Numbered from the stretch's first letter, positions 26,011-35,659 are shown. The stretch: DNA of 64,000 bases from Clostridiales bacterium (GCA_012839345.1 DUNN01000033.1:1-64000), one strand, 5' to 3'. Notes: a model not told the origin generated them from the sequence alone. Made by a program: numbers and translations.

Positions 26011-27234
26011 ATGAAGCGTATTTATAAAGCAGCCGACCTTCTTTTGCCGAAGGAGGTGCCGGTTTCCCGCTGGTGCACCGTTGCCTGCGACCAGTACACT
26101 TCCGAACCGGAGTATTGGGAAAAAGTCCGCAAAACGGCGGGGGATTCCCCGTCCACCTACCATATGATTTACCCGGAATGCTATTTGGAGCAGACCAATC
26201 CGGAAGAATATGCGCAGAACATCAATCGAACCATGGAGCGATATTTGGAGCAAGGCGTATTCCGTGAACTGAACGGAACATATCTCTATGTGGAGCGCAC
26301 GCTGGCAAATGGCGCGGTGCGCCGCGGCATTATGATGGCGCTGGACCTGGAAGCCTACTGCTACGAAAAAGGGAGCAAATCCCCGATTCGCGCTACGGAG
26401 GGAACGGTGTTGGAGCGCATCCCGCCGCGAGTGAAAATCCGCCGCGGCGCGCCGCTGGAACTGCCCCATATCATGATTTTGATTGACGACCCGCAACGTA
26501 CCGTGATTGAGCCGATTGAATCCGGTGACCTTACGCTGGAATATGAAGGGGACTTAATGCAGGAAAGCGGGCATCTGCGCGGGTTCAGCCTGAATAACGC
26601 GGCGGCCCGTCGGCTGGAAAGCGCGATAGACGCACTGCCGGTTCGCGACAATCTGCTGTTTGCCGTGGGCGACGGGAATCACTCCCTCGCAACTGCGAAG
26701 GCCTGCTACGAGGAGCTGAAGCAGACGCTTTCCCCGGAACAGGCGGCGATGCACCCGGCCCGCTGGGCGCTGGTGGAGGTCGTGAACCTGTACGACGATT
26801 CCCTGCAGTTCGAGCCGATTCATCGCGTTGTGTTCCACACCGATGCAGAAAAGCTTTTGCGGGAATTGCGGGATTATTACGACGTATCAGATACTCCCTG
26901 TAAAGGGCATCCGCTGGTCTGCGTTGTGGGGCAGCAAAAGAAAACCGTATGGGTAAAAAATCCGCCGTCCAACCTTGCGGTCGGAACATTGCAGCGGTTT
27001 TTGGATGAACGGCTTTCCGCGGTCGGCGGCAAGGTAGACTATATCCACGGGGAAGAAGTGGTGGAACGCCTTTGCGTCGAAAATTCCGACGCGGTCGGGT
27101 TCCTTCTGCCGAATATGGAAAAAAGCAGCCTGTTTGAAACGGTCGCCCTCGACGGGGCCCTGCCCCGGAAGACGTTTTCCATGGGGCATGCCTGTGACAA
27201 ACGGTTTTACATGGAGTGCCGGAAAATCAAATAA
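26011..27234 (+). CDS. DUF1015-family protein
   Basis: This is a 407-residue cytosolic protein of the DUF1015 family (PF06245), widespread in Clostridia and Bacteroidetes but without an established activity. The family signature GDGNHSLATAKACYEELK lies near residues 217-234, and RDNLLFAVGDGNH suggests a nucleotide- or phosphate-binding loop. The N-terminus (AADLLLPKEVPVSRWCTVACDQYT) is the conserved family opening. The ATG at 26011 follows GGAGGG; an in-frame ATG at 25996 lies before it. In other genomes family members often sit near serine or hydroxyacid metabolism, but that is not the case here. Confidence 0.85.
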   Translation: MKRIYKAADLLLPKEVPVSRWCTVACDQYTSEPEYWEKVRKTAGDSPSTYHMIYPECYLEQTNPEEYAQNINRTMERYLEQGVFRELNGTYLYVERTLANGAVRRGIMMALDLEAYCYEKGSKSPIRATEGTVLERIPPRVKIRRGAPLELPHIMILIDDPQRTVIEPIESGDLTLEYEGDLMQESGHLRGFSLNNAAARRLESAIDALPVRDNLLFAVGDGNHSLATAKACYEELKQTLSPEQAAMHPARWALVEVVNLYDDSLQFEPIHRVVFHTDAEKLLRELRDYYDVSDTPCKGHPLVCVVGQQKKTVWVKNPPSNLAVGTLQRFLDERLSAVGGKVDYIHGEEVVERLCVENSDAVGFLLPNMEKSSLFETVALDGALPRKTFSMGHACDKRFYMECRKIK

Positions 27235-27243
27235 AAAACAACT

Positions 27244-27267
27244 GGGCGGTGAGGAAACTCACCGCCC
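27244..27267 (+). terminator. Hairpin after the DUF1015 gene
   Basis: GGGCGGTGAG (27244-27253) pairs perfectly with CTCACCGCCC (27258-27267) around GAAA. There is no T tract, so termination may be partial. Confidence 0.55.
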
Positions 27268-27578
27268 GACTTGCATGATTGAGAATGAATGATTTTTATG
27301 AAATGACGATTGATTCTGTGCGTTAAAATGAATATATGGAAGCGAGATCTACTTATTATTTTACAATTATGTTTATATTTGAATATATGAACAGATATGC
27401 GCACAAAAATTCCGCAATACTCATAGCCCGGGCAGGATTGCCGGCGAAAATTTTATGGAAAACAGAAATGTTGAGTTCCGCCCTTTATAATGCATATTAC
27501 ATGTGCTAATATTATTTTGTTGGCTCTTCATTAGCAAGGAAATAGGAAGCGGCCGTTAAACGGCGGAACGGAGGAAAT
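27268..27578 (+). other. AT-rich gap before purL
   Basis: This stretch of 311 bases has no gene. A TATAAT at 27486-27491 is the best -10 candidate for purL but has no good -35. No PurR box or purine riboswitch is visible. Confidence 0.4.
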
Positions 27579-30500
27579 ATGTCTGACGTAATCAGAGTTT
27601 TTGTCGAAAAAAAGCCCGGCTTTGATGTGGAAGCACAGCACATAAAAACCGACCTGACCGGCAACCTTGGAATTCGCACAATTGAGGACCTCCGGTTAAT
27701 TAACCGGTACGACATTTCCGGTTTGACTAGGGAGGAATTTGTGGCCGCGCGGGATACAGTTTTATCTGAACCCAATGTGGACCAGGTATATGAAGAAACC
27801 TATCCGCTCCCGGAAGGGTACGTTGCTTTTGCCATGGAGTACCTGCCCGGCCAGTACGACCAGCGTGCCGATTCCGCCGCCCAGTGCGTGCAGCTGCTTA
27901 CTCAGGGGGAACGCCCGCAGGTGGCAACGGCCCGGATGATTGCACTGAAAGGCAATGTGAGCGATGAACAGTTGGAAGCAATTAAGAACTATCTGGTCAA
28001 TCCGGTGGAAAGCCGGCTGGCCTCTCTTTCAAAGCCCGAAACGCTTGACCTGACTGCAGATGTGCCGCCGGATGTTGCGCGTGTCACGGGCTTTATCCAT
28101 TGGAATGCGGAAGAACGGAAGGCTTATTATCAGTCCATGGGTTTTGCCATGAGCTTGGAAGACCTCGCGTTCTGCCAAACTTATTTCCGCGATGAGGAAC
28201 ACCGTGACCCCACGGTAACGGAGCTGCGGGTCATTGATACCTATTGGAGTGACCACTGCCGCCACACCACGTTTTCCACGCGGCTGAACCGGATTGACAT
28301 TGAGCGGTCCGCGGTGAGCGGAGTCATTGAGGATGCGCTGCGCGCGTATTATGAGGCACGGGATGAGGTGTACGGAAAAACCGATCGCCCGGTTACGCTG
28401 ATGGATATGGCCGTCATTGGAATGAAACTTCTGCGCAAGCGCGGAATGATTCCGGACCTTGACCTGAGCGAAGAAATCAACGCCTGTTCCATTCAGGTTC
28501 CCGTTACCATTGACGGGGTGACGCAGCAGTGGCTGGTACAGTTTAAAAATGAAACACACAATCATCCGACGGAAATCGAACCGTTCGGCGGCGCAGCGAC
28601 CTGCCTGGGCGGCGCAATCCGGGACCCGCTTTCCGGGCGTGCTTACGTTTATCAGGCCATGCGCGTAACCGGTTCGGGTGACCCGCGCACCCCGTTTGAA
28701 AAAACGCTGCACGGCAAGCTGCCCACCCGGAAAATCACAACGGGTGCAGCACACGGTTACAGTTCTTACGGCAACCAAATCGGCCTGGCAACCGGCCAGG
28801 TGACTGAACTGTACGATGCCGGTTATGTGGCAAAACGCATGGAAATCGGTGCGGTTATCGGCGCTTCCCCGAAGGAAAACGTGGTGCGGGGTGTGCCGGA
28901 GGAAGGCGACGTAATTGTGCTTTTGGGCGGCAGCACCGGGCGTGACGGCTGCGGTGGTGCGACCGGCTCCAGCAAGGCACACACGGAGCAATCGATTGAA
29001 GTGTGCGGCGCGGAGGTTCAGAAGGGCAATCCGCCCACCGAACGGAAAATCCAGCGGCTGTTCCGCAAGCCGAGCGTGGCGCGGCTGATTAAGCGCTGCA
29101 ACGACTTCGGCGCAGGCGGTGTCTGCGTGGCCATCGGCGAGCTGGCAGACGGCCTGGACATCGACCTGAATCAGGTTCCGAAAAAGTACGAAGGGCTGGA
29201 CGGCACCGAGCTGGCTATTTCTGAATCGCAGGAACGGATGGCGGTTGTTCTGTCACCGAAGGATGTGGAAACTTTTCTTGCGGCAGCAAAGCAGGAAAAC
29301 TTGAATGCGAAGGCGGTTGCCGTTGTTACCCGCGAGCCCCGCTTAAAAATGCAATGGCGCGGGGATACCATTGTCAATATCAGCCGCGCATTTTTAAATA
29401 CCAATGGCGTGACCCAGAATGCGGACGTTGTCATCAGCGCCGTAAACCCGGAGGAAAATTACCGTGTGCAGGTTCCCGAATGCCTGCGGGGCAAACCGCT
29501 GGCGCAGGCATTTGAGGAAAACCTCGCCCGGCTGGAAGTTTGCTCCCAGAAAGGGCTGGGCGAACAGTTTGATGGCAGTATCGGCGCGGCGACGGTACTA
29601 ATGCCCTACGCGGGTACTTATCAGCTGACTCCGGAAGAAGCCATGGTCGCCAAGCTCCCGGTTATTCACGGGGAAACAGATGACGCAACGGCAATGGCCT
29701 ACGGCTTTATTCCGGGCATTTCAAAATTCAGCCCGTTCCACGGAGCTGCTTACGCGGTGGTGGAAAGCCTTTCCAAACTGGCCGCCGTGGGTGCAAATCC
29801 GCTGACTGCGCGGCTGACTTTTCAGGAATATTTTGAACGGCTCAATACCGACCCGAAGCGCTGGGGTAAACCGACGGCTGCACTTTTGGGTGCGCTGACG
29901 GCGCAGATGGGGCTGGGCATCCCGGCCATCGGCGGAAAGGACAGCATGAGCGGCAGTTTCGAGCAGCTCGATGTGCCGCCGACCCTGGTGAGCTTTGCGG
30001 TTGCCATGACGAAGGCAAGCGCAACCATTTCCGCCGCGTTCCGTCAGGCGGGCTCCAAGGTGGTTCTGCTTTCTCTGCCGGAGGATTCTGCGGCTATGCT
30101 GCCCAACTGGCCGGCACTTCGTGCGTATTATCAATCAGTTTATGAAATGGCCTGCTCCGGTGTGATCCGTTCCGCTTCCGTTGTGAAGGAGGGCGGTGTG
30201 GCCGCCGCGGTTGCCAAAATGTGTTTCGGTAATCAAATCGGGTTTCGGTTTGAACCGGGTGTGTTGGACAGCCGCCTTTTGTTTGCTCCGGTTTCCGGCG
30301 CAATCCTTGTAGAACTAAATGATTCTGCAAATCCTGGCATTGCGCACATTGCACTGGGAGAAACGATTGCGGAGGACGCTGTTTATTTGGGCAGCGACCG
30401 GCTTGCGCTCGACCGGCTGGCAGCCGTGTGGAGCGGCACGCTGGAATCCGTTTTTCCAAGCGGTGCGCTCGAGCAGCCGGTAAAATATGATGTTCCGCTC

Positions 30501-31340
30501 TGTGCCGAACACAGCCGGCTGGCCCCCGCAGTCAAAGCGGCGAAGCCGCGCGTGTTTATCCCCGTGTTCCCCGGTACTAACTGCGAATACGACAGTGCAA
30601 GAGCGTTTGAACGCGCAGGTGCGGAGCCGGAAATTCTTGTGGTGAAAAACCTGACTCCCTCCGATATTGAGGAAACCATTGAGGCCATGGAAAAGGCAAT
30701 CCGCAGAGCGCAGATTATTATGCTTCCCGGCGGCTTTTCCGGCGGGGATGAGCCGGACGGTTCCGGCAAGTTTATTGCAACCACCTTCCGCAACCCCAAG
30801 ATTGCGGAAGCGGTTACCGACCTGCTGCAGCACCGCGACGGCCTGATGCTTGGCATCTGCAACGGATTCCAGGCGCTGATTAAGCTGGGACTGGTTCCCT
30901 ATGGGGAAATCCGCAAGCCGTCCGCCAACGCGCCAACTCTGACCTTTAACACCCTGGGCCGCCATGTTTCGCGCATGGTATACACGCGCGTGACTTCGGT
31001 AAAATCACCGTGGTTTGCCGGGGTGAACGCAGGCGATGTGTTTGCTGTGCCCGTTTCCCACGGCGAAGGGCGGTTTGTAGCGGAGGATGAAACGCTGCGC
31101 AAACTGATGGAAAATGGACAAATCGCCACACAGTATGTTACACCGGACGGAAAACCGGACGGCAGCATTGTGTGGAACCCCAACGGTTCCGTCTGTGCGG
31201 TGGAGGGCATTACCAGCCCCGACGGAAGAATCCTGGGTAAAATGGGCCATTCCGAGCGAATGGGTTCAAATCTTTATAAAAATGTTCCCGGTGAAAAGGA
31301 TCAGAAGATTTTTGAATCGGGTGTGAACTATTTTAAATAA
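27579..31340 (+). CDS. purL: Phosphoribosylformylglycinamidine synthase, single chain
   Basis: This enzyme converts FGAR plus glutamine and ATP to FGAM, the fourth step of purine synthesis. At 1253 residues it is the large form with the glutaminase fused on, unlike the split PurS/PurL/PurQ system of Bacillus. The synthetase active-site motif ETHNHPTEIEPFGGAATC is near residue 325. At the C-terminus, GICNGFQ gives the glutaminase Cys near 1093, and VSHGEGRF gives the His and Glu near 1160. The ATG follows GGAGG. No other pur gene is adjacent, so it is a separate unit here. Confidence 0.95.
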   Translation: MSDVIRVFVEKKPGFDVEAQHIKTDLTGNLGIRTIEDLRLINRYDISGLTREEFVAARDTVLSEPNVDQVYEETYPLPEGYVAFAMEYLPGQYDQRADSAAQCVQLLTQGERPQVATARMIALKGNVSDEQLEAIKNYLVNPVESRLASLSKPETLDLTADVPPDVARVTGFIHWNAEERKAYYQSMGFAMSLEDLAFCQTYFRDEEHRDPTVTELRVIDTYWSDHCRHTTFSTRLNRIDIERSAVSGVIEDALRAYYEARDEVYGKTDRPVTLMDMAVIGMKLLRKRGMIPDLDLSEEINACSIQVPVTIDGVTQQWLVQFKNETHNHPTEIEPFGGAATCLGGAIRDPLSGRAYVYQAMRVTGSGDPRTPFEKTLHGKLPTRKITTGAAHGYSSYGNQIGLATGQVTELYDAGYVAKRMEIGAVIGASPKENVVRGVPEEGDVIVLLGGSTGRDGCGGATGSSKAHTEQSIEVCGAEVQKGNPPTERKIQRLFRKPSVARLIKRCNDFGAGGVCVAIGELADGLDIDLNQVPKKYEGLDGTELAISESQERMAVVLSPKDVETFLAAAKQENLNAKAVAVVTREPRLKMQWRGDTIVNISRAFLNTNGVTQNADVVISAVNPEENYRVQVPECLRGKPLAQAFEENLARLEVCSQKGLGEQFDGSIGAATVLMPYAGTYQLTPEEAMVAKLPVIHGETDDATAMAYGFIPGISKFSPFHGAAYAVVESLSKLAAVGANPLTARLTFQEYFERLNTDPKRWGKPTAALLGALTAQMGLGIPAIGGKDSMSGSFEQLDVPPTLVSFAVAMTKASATISAAFRQAGSKVVLLSLPEDSAAMLPNWPALRAYYQSVYEMACSGVIRSASVVKEGGVAAAVAKMCFGNQIGFRFEPGVLDSRLLFAPVSGAILVELNDSANPGIAHIALGETIAEDAVYLGSDRLALDRLAAVWSGTLESVFPSGALEQPVKYDVPLCAEHSRLAPAVKAAKPRVFIPVFPGTNCEYDSARAFERAGAEPEILVVKNLTPSDIEETIEAMEKAIRRAQIIMLPGGFSGGDEPDGSGKFIATTFRNPKIAEAVTDLLQHRDGLMLGICNGFQALIKLGLVPYGEIRKPSANAPTLTFNTLGRHVSRMVYTRVTSVKSPWFAGVNAGDVFAVPVSHGEGRFVAEDETLRKLMENGQIATQYVTPDGKPDGSIVWNPNGSVCAVEGITSPDGRILGKMGHSERMGSNLYKNVPGEKDQKIFESGVNYFK

Positions 31341-31411
31341 CGGCCGAAGAACGAAACGTACGGTTTAATCTGGTTTTTCCGTTTTCCGAAAGCCCGGTAC
31401 GGGCAGCCGTA

Positions 31412-31422
31412 GCGAAAGGATG
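31412..31422 (+). promoter_or_regulatory. GCGAAAGGATG ribosome-binding site of alr
   Basis: This is the same opening as the accD-type site, but its ATG here is followed at once by a stop in its frame (ATG AAT TAG) and lies 13 bases before the alr start. It must therefore act as a binding site only. Confidence 0.6.
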
Positions 31423-31432
31423 AATTAGAATA

Positions 31433-32620
31433 ATGCATGATTTTTTAAAGCGGACCTGGGCTGAAATTAACCTTGATGCGGTGGAACAGAATTATCGTAT
31501 GATTCGGGCTCAGTTGAATCCCAATACGCTTTTTTGCTGTGTGGTGAAAGCAGATGCTTACGGCCACGGCGCGGAAGTTTTGGCAAAGGAATACGAACGG
31601 CTTGGTGCGGATTGGTTTGCTGTGTCTAATCTGGAGGAGGCGGAGCAGCTGCGCGCGGCTGGAATCCACCTGCCGATTCTGATTTTGGGTTACACCCCAC
31701 CCTGTTGCGCGGAAAGGCTGAGCAAGCTGGGGATTGCCCAGGCGGTTCTCTCTACGGAGTATGCCTGTAAGCTGTCGAAAGAAGCGGTGGCAGCCGGGGT
31801 TACCGTGCGTGTTCATATGAAGCTGGATACCGGCATGGGCCGGATTGGGTTCCTTTATCAGAAGCCGGAACGCGACAGCCGCGTCATTGACGAAGTGGCT
31901 GCGGCCTGTGCGCTGCCCGGTTTGGACCCGGAGGGGATCTTTACTCATTTTTCCGTGGCAGATGAAGGAGAGGACGGAAAGGAGTATACCCTTTCACAGT
32001 ACGAAAACTTTACCAAAGCGATTCATCTGCTGGAGCAGCAGGGGATTACGTTCCGAATCCGGCATTGCTGCAATTCCGCCGCAATACTGGATTATCCAGA
32101 AATGCAGCTGGATATGGTCCGCCCGGGAATTATCCTTTACGGTCTTCTTCCCTCGCAGCAGGTGAGCAATAAAATTGCGCTGGTGCCGGTTATGGAACTG
32201 AAGAGCATCATTTCCATGGTGAAAACAGTGGAGCCACAAACTAGCGTCAGCTATGGCAGACGCTTTGTAACCAAGCGCAAAACTGTAATTGCAACGGTTC
32301 CCATCGGTTATGCGGACGGTTATCCGCGGCATCTTTATGTGCGCGGAAGCATGCTGGTGCGCGGTCAGAAAGCTAAAATTATCGGGCGCGTCTGTATGGA
32401 TCAGCTGATGCTGAACGTTTCTTCCGTGAAAGGTGTGCAGGAAGGCGACACGGTCACGGTAATCGGCCGCGACGGACAGAACAGCATTACGGCCGACGAA
32501 CTAGCTGCACACAACAACACCATCAACTATGAAATTGTCAGTATGATTTCCAAGCGTGTTCCGCGTATTTACTTTAAAAATGGCAAGGAAATTGCGGAAT
32601 TGAATTACATTGCAAAATAG
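31433..32620 (+). CDS. alr: Alanine racemase
   Basis: This PLP enzyme interconverts L- and D-alanine for peptidoglycan. The 395-residue protein has the cofactor Lys39 in VVKADAYGHG and the catalytic Tyr in SYGRRF near residue 273. The substrate-binding CMDQLMLNV stretch is near 320. The N-terminal TIM barrel and C-terminal beta domain have normal lengths. The ATG lies 11 bases after GCGAAAGGA. It follows purL by 92 bases and may be read from the same transcript. It is followed by a terminator. Confidence 0.95.
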   Translation: MHDFLKRTWAEINLDAVEQNYRMIRAQLNPNTLFCCVVKADAYGHGAEVLAKEYERLGADWFAVSNLEEAEQLRAAGIHLPILILGYTPPCCAERLSKLGIAQAVLSTEYACKLSKEAVAAGVTVRVHMKLDTGMGRIGFLYQKPERDSRVIDEVAAACALPGLDPEGIFTHFSVADEGEDGKEYTLSQYENFTKAIHLLEQQGITFRIRHCCNSAAILDYPEMQLDMVRPGIILYGLLPSQQVSNKIALVPVMELKSIISMVKTVEPQTSVSYGRRFVTKRKTVIATVPIGYADGYPRHLYVRGSMLVRGQKAKIIGRVCMDQLMLNVSSVKGVQEGDTVTVIGRDGQNSITADELAAHNNTINYEIVSMISKRVPRIYFKNGKEIAELNYIAK

Positions 32621-32635
32621 TGTAGGAAACTGCAA

Positions 32636-32686
32636 AAAAGGGAAACGCTTCTGATTTTCAGGGGCGTTTCCTTCCTGTTTTTTGCA
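32636..32686 (+). terminator. Terminator after alr
   Basis: GGAAACGC (32641-32648) pairs with GCGTTTCC (32664-32671), followed by TTCCTGTTTTTT. Confidence 0.8.
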
Positions 32687-32721
32687 AAATAATTATACTT
32701 TTTGTTATTATAATATGTATC

Positions 32722-32750
32722 TTGACACATAACAGTAGAACCCATATAAT
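32722..32750 (+). promoter_or_regulatory. Consensus promoter of the lysozyme gene
   Basis: TTGACA (32722-32727), exactly 17 bases and TATAAT (32745-32750) form a perfect vegetative promoter. It gives a leader of about 210 bases before the lysozyme start. Confidence 0.9.
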
Positions 32751-32812
32751 GAGAGTAAGTTTTGCCGAAATCGTTGTGTAATTGTGACTGGTTCGGAACA
32801 GAGGGGGAGATT

Positions 32813-32932
32813 TTGAAGAACTTTATTTTGGAAACGAATGCAGAAATGAAGCGCGGAATCTGCTTGCCCCTTGGCTGGTGGAATTCGCACCGAGCAAGAC
32901 TTCAGGGGCGGAATTTTGCCCTTCGTGAGTGA
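32813..32932 (+). CDS. Candidate 39-residue leader peptide before the lysozyme gene
   Basis: A TTG codon follows the very strong site AGAGGGGGAG by 3-4 bases and opens a 39-codon frame ending at 32932, 35 bases before the lysozyme start. The peptide is basic and has a CLPLGWWNSHRARLQ stretch. It has no known homology that I can name. It may be a regulatory leader peptide controlling the downstream gene, or a chance frame. The strong binding site in an otherwise long leader is the only real evidence. Confidence 0.35.
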   Translation: MKNFILETNAEMKRGICLPLGWWNSHRARLQGRNFALRE

Positions 32933-32967
32933 AATGTGGACGAAGTAAAAACGGAGGTAGAAGAAGT

Positions 32968-34671
32968 TTGACTAAAAAAATAGTCTCCCTAATTCTCGTA
33001 TTGATTATAGCAGTATCATGTACATACACAACGGCTTTTGCCGACAGCGCTTCCTCAACCGATTTGACGCTGGATCAGAGCACCGCGATTGTCAAGGTAG
33101 GGGGCACCATTCAGGTAACGGCAACCTTGTACGGTTTTTCTCCGGCTCCGGTCAACTGGTCTATTGCAGACCCCAGCGTGGCAACGGTGAACGCAAACGG
33201 TGTTGTGACCGGAAAAAAGATCGGTCTTACTACGCTGACCGCAAGTGCGGACGGCTTAACTGCTACCTGTGCTATTTATGTAGGAATCAAGGGAATCGAT
33301 GTTTCTCATTATCAAAGTGACAGAGGCGCAATCGATTGGAACAGCGTAAAATCTTCGGGCGTTGATTTTGTTTTTGTCAAGGCGACCGAAGGGGTGAATT
33401 ATGTAGACCCAGGCTTTAAACAGAATGTTTCGGGGGCGATCGCCGCGGGACTTCACGTGGGCGCATACCATTTTCTGCGTGCAGGGGATGCGGTGCAGCA
33501 GGCAAAGGAATTTATTGCCGCAGTGAAACCGTATTCCGTAGATTATCCGCTGGCCTGCGACGTCGAAAAGGATGAACTGATCTCCATGGGCAAGGACAAG
33601 CTCACCGATATGGTCATTGCGTTCTGCGAAACCGTGCGTGCCGCCGGGTACCGTCCGATGATTTATCTGAATTTAAACTGGGCGAGGAACTATGTTGATA
33701 TGTCCCGCCTGAGCGATTATGAGCTCTGGTTCGCGCGCTACAACCATGAACCGGGCTATGACGGTGTGGATATCTGGCAGTACAGCAGCACCACTACGGT
33801 TCCTGGAATCAACGGCGCCGTGGATGGAAACTACGCGTTTGTCAATTACGCGAGCACCCTGCAGAGCGACACGGTGGCTACTTATACATTCGGAACAAAC
33901 AGCACCTATATTTATAAAATTACAACACGGCTGACGACGCCACCGAAAGCCTATTCCAGCAATCCAAATGCAGTCAGCGTAGCGTTTTACCAAAAAATTA
34001 GCGGCGGGTATCTCTATAAAATAACAAATGTGAATCAGGGGGTTGCGCAAATTACGACCACCGGTTCGGATGGCAGCTACACCAGCTTTACAGCGATTGG
34101 AAGGCTGAAAGGCGTAGTCAGCGATACGACCGCGCCGTTTACCATGAAGCCGGGCGCCACCTATCAAATGAAACTGACCCTGGTTGGCGGCGCAACCGCA
34201 ACGCCGTATGTTTCCACCGGAAACGGGCAAGTCCTTAAAGTGCTGTCCACTGTGAAGAGCGGGAACAGCTTTTATGTAAAAATCCAAGCGCTCAGCGCAG
34301 GCTGCACCAGTGTTTATACCACAATGCCGGGGCAGAGCGCAATCCGCCAGTGTATGGTAACGGTGGATGGCAGCAGCAGTACCAATTCGAACAGCGGACC
34401 TGCTGCGACCAGCGTTTCGTCCGATACCACCGATCCGTTCACGATGCAGAAAGACGGAACCTATCAGTTCAAGTTCACCTTGGTAGGCGGTACCAGCGGG
34501 ACACCGGTATTTTCTACAGGAAACGGTTCCGTACTGCAGGTTTCGTCGAGCGTGCGGTCCGGGAACAGCTTCTTCGTGAAAGTGAAGGGCGTTGGCAGCG
34601 GCTGCACCGGTGTTTACACCACGCTGCCGGGCCAGCAGGCGGTTCGTCAGTGCATTGTTACTGTCGCGTAA
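32968..34671 (+). CDS. Secreted GH25 lysozyme with Big_2 and three C-terminal repeats
   Basis: This is a cell-wall muramidase (N-acetylmuramidase), exported. With TTG 32968 (9 bases after GGAGGT) the signal peptide is clean: KK, a hydrophobic run, then TTAFADS. An upstream ATG at 32929 would add 13 charged residues and spoil it. Residues 30-112 form a bacterial Ig-like Big_2 domain (VNWSIADPSVATVN). Residues about 112-300 form the GH25 domain opening with GIDVSHYQSD, with the catalytic Asp/Glu pair in CDVEKDE near 198. Then come three repeats of about 80 residues; the last two open with SDTTAPF and SDTTDPF and end in RQCMVTV and RQCIVTV. They may bind the cell wall. Confidence 0.9.
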   Translation: MTKKIVSLILVLIIAVSCTYTTAFADSASSTDLTLDQSTAIVKVGGTIQVTATLYGFSPAPVNWSIADPSVATVNANGVVTGKKIGLTTLTASADGLTATCAIYVGIKGIDVSHYQSDRGAIDWNSVKSSGVDFVFVKATEGVNYVDPGFKQNVSGAIAAGLHVGAYHFLRAGDAVQQAKEFIAAVKPYSVDYPLACDVEKDELISMGKDKLTDMVIAFCETVRAAGYRPMIYLNLNWARNYVDMSRLSDYELWFARYNHEPGYDGVDIWQYSSTTTVPGINGAVDGNYAFVNYASTLQSDTVATYTFGTNSTYIYKITTRLTTPPKAYSSNPNAVSVAFYQKISGGYLYKITNVNQGVAQITTTGSDGSYTSFTAIGRLKGVVSDTTAPFTMKPGATYQMKLTLVGGATATPYVSTGNGQVLKVLSTVKSGNSFYVKIQALSAGCTSVYTTMPGQSAIRQCMVTVDGSSSTNSNSGPAATSVSSDTTDPFTMQKDGTYQFKFTLVGGTSGTPVFSTGNGSVLQVSSSVRSGNSFFVKVKGVGSGCTGVYTTLPGQQAVRQCIVTVA

Positions 34672-34710
34672 TCAAAAAATCAGCATCCCTTTCGTCTGAA
34701 TCAGTCTGTT

Positions 34711-34760
34711 AAAAGAGGGCGCTGCGAATGAGTTTTCACTCATTTTGCAGCGCCCTCTTT
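34711..34760. terminator. Bidirectional terminator between lysozyme and dedA
   Basis: AAAGAGGGCGCTGC pairs with GCAGCGCCCTCTTT around a second GAATGAG/CTCATT hairpin. A and T runs flank it on both sides. Confidence 0.9.
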
Positions 34761-34785
34761 GATTCCTGCTCCCCCAAAATGGTTC

Positions 34786-35442
34786 TTATTTTGTTTCCCT
34801 TTTGTTCTCCGAACGGTCCACAGGAACAACTTTGGACTTGATTCGTTTTTTATAGTACCAAATTCCCGCGCCCACGGTCAGCACGGCGAGAGCGGTAATT
34901 CCAACGGCGGAATAAATCCCTGCGTATTCCGCAATCGTCTGCCACGAAGAACCGAAGAAAGCGCCGAGGGTGACCAATACGATATTCCAGATGGTGGTGC
35001 CGAGCACCGTTAAAAATAGAAACAGGCCAAGGTTCATCTGCGCCATCCCGGCGGGAATGGAAATCAGACTGCGCACAACGGGAATAAAGCGGCAGAAAAA
35101 GACCGTCCATTTTCCACGCCGGGCAAACCACTTTCCAGCACGGCTGATGTCCCCGGGCTTCAGACGAAGCATATGACCGATTTTCCCTGTGATCATCCGT
35201 TCCAGCCGTTCCTTGTTAAACCACCGGCCAATTCCGTACAGCACTACCGCCCCGGCAACCGAACCGATTGTGGCGGCCAATACCACGCCCCAAACCGACA
35301 TTTGCGTAAAGGTGGTCATAAATCCGCCGAAGGTCAGAATCACTTCCGATGGAATGGGAGGAAAAATATTTTCAATGGCAATCAGTAAAGCAATCCCCCA
35401 GTAGCCATGTTGATTCATTATATCGATAATAAAATTCTGCAC
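34786..35442 (-). CDS. DedA/SNARE-associated family membrane protein
   Basis: This is a 218-residue inner-membrane protein with about five hydrophobic segments. The DedA marks are present: ENIFPPIPSEVIL near residue 25, and FCRFIPVVRSLISIPAGMA near 115, with the conserved Arg and Pro. Members act as lipid (undecaprenyl-phosphate or phospholipid) transporters; recent work assigns UndP flipping to some. The basic tail (KKRIKSK) is cytosolic. The GTG start follows GGAGG on the minus strand. It is monocistronic. Which lipid it handles cannot be told from sequence. Confidence 0.85.
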   Translation of the reverse strand: MQNFIIDIMNQHGYWGIALLIAIENIFPPIPSEVILTFGGFMTTFTQMSVWGVVLAATIGSVAGAVVLYGIGRWFNKERLERMITGKIGHMLRLKPGDISRAGKWFARRGKWTVFFCRFIPVVRSLISIPAGMAQMNLGLFLFLTVLGTTIWNIVLVTLGAFFGSSWQTIAEYAGIYSAVGITALAVLTVGAGIWYYKKRIKSKVVPVDRSENKRETK

Positions 35443-35576
35443 GATACGCCTCCATTGTTCTGATTTCCTCTATTGTATCGAAATTCGGCTTTCAATACTT
35501 GAATAAATCTTAAATATTTTACAAATGGCGAAAATTAAAAAAATAGAAGAATTTAATAAATTTTTTATTTTCCTGT

Positions 35577-35603
35577 CAAATTATATCCAACAACTGCCGA
35601 TAT
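35577..35603 (+). promoter_or_regulatory. Sigma-28 (SigD)-type promoter of motAB
   Basis: CAAA (35577-35580), 15 bases and GCCGATAT (35596-35603) match the flagellar sigma consensus TAAA-N15-GCCGATAT, with the -10 perfect and one mismatch in the -35. It lies about 57 bases before the MotA start, which also argues against the longer upstream reading of that frame. Confidence 0.8.
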
Positions 35604-35659
35604 ATCATTGTAGCACTTCAATATTTAATGGCTGGTATCCCATTCAAGGAGGAAATGGC

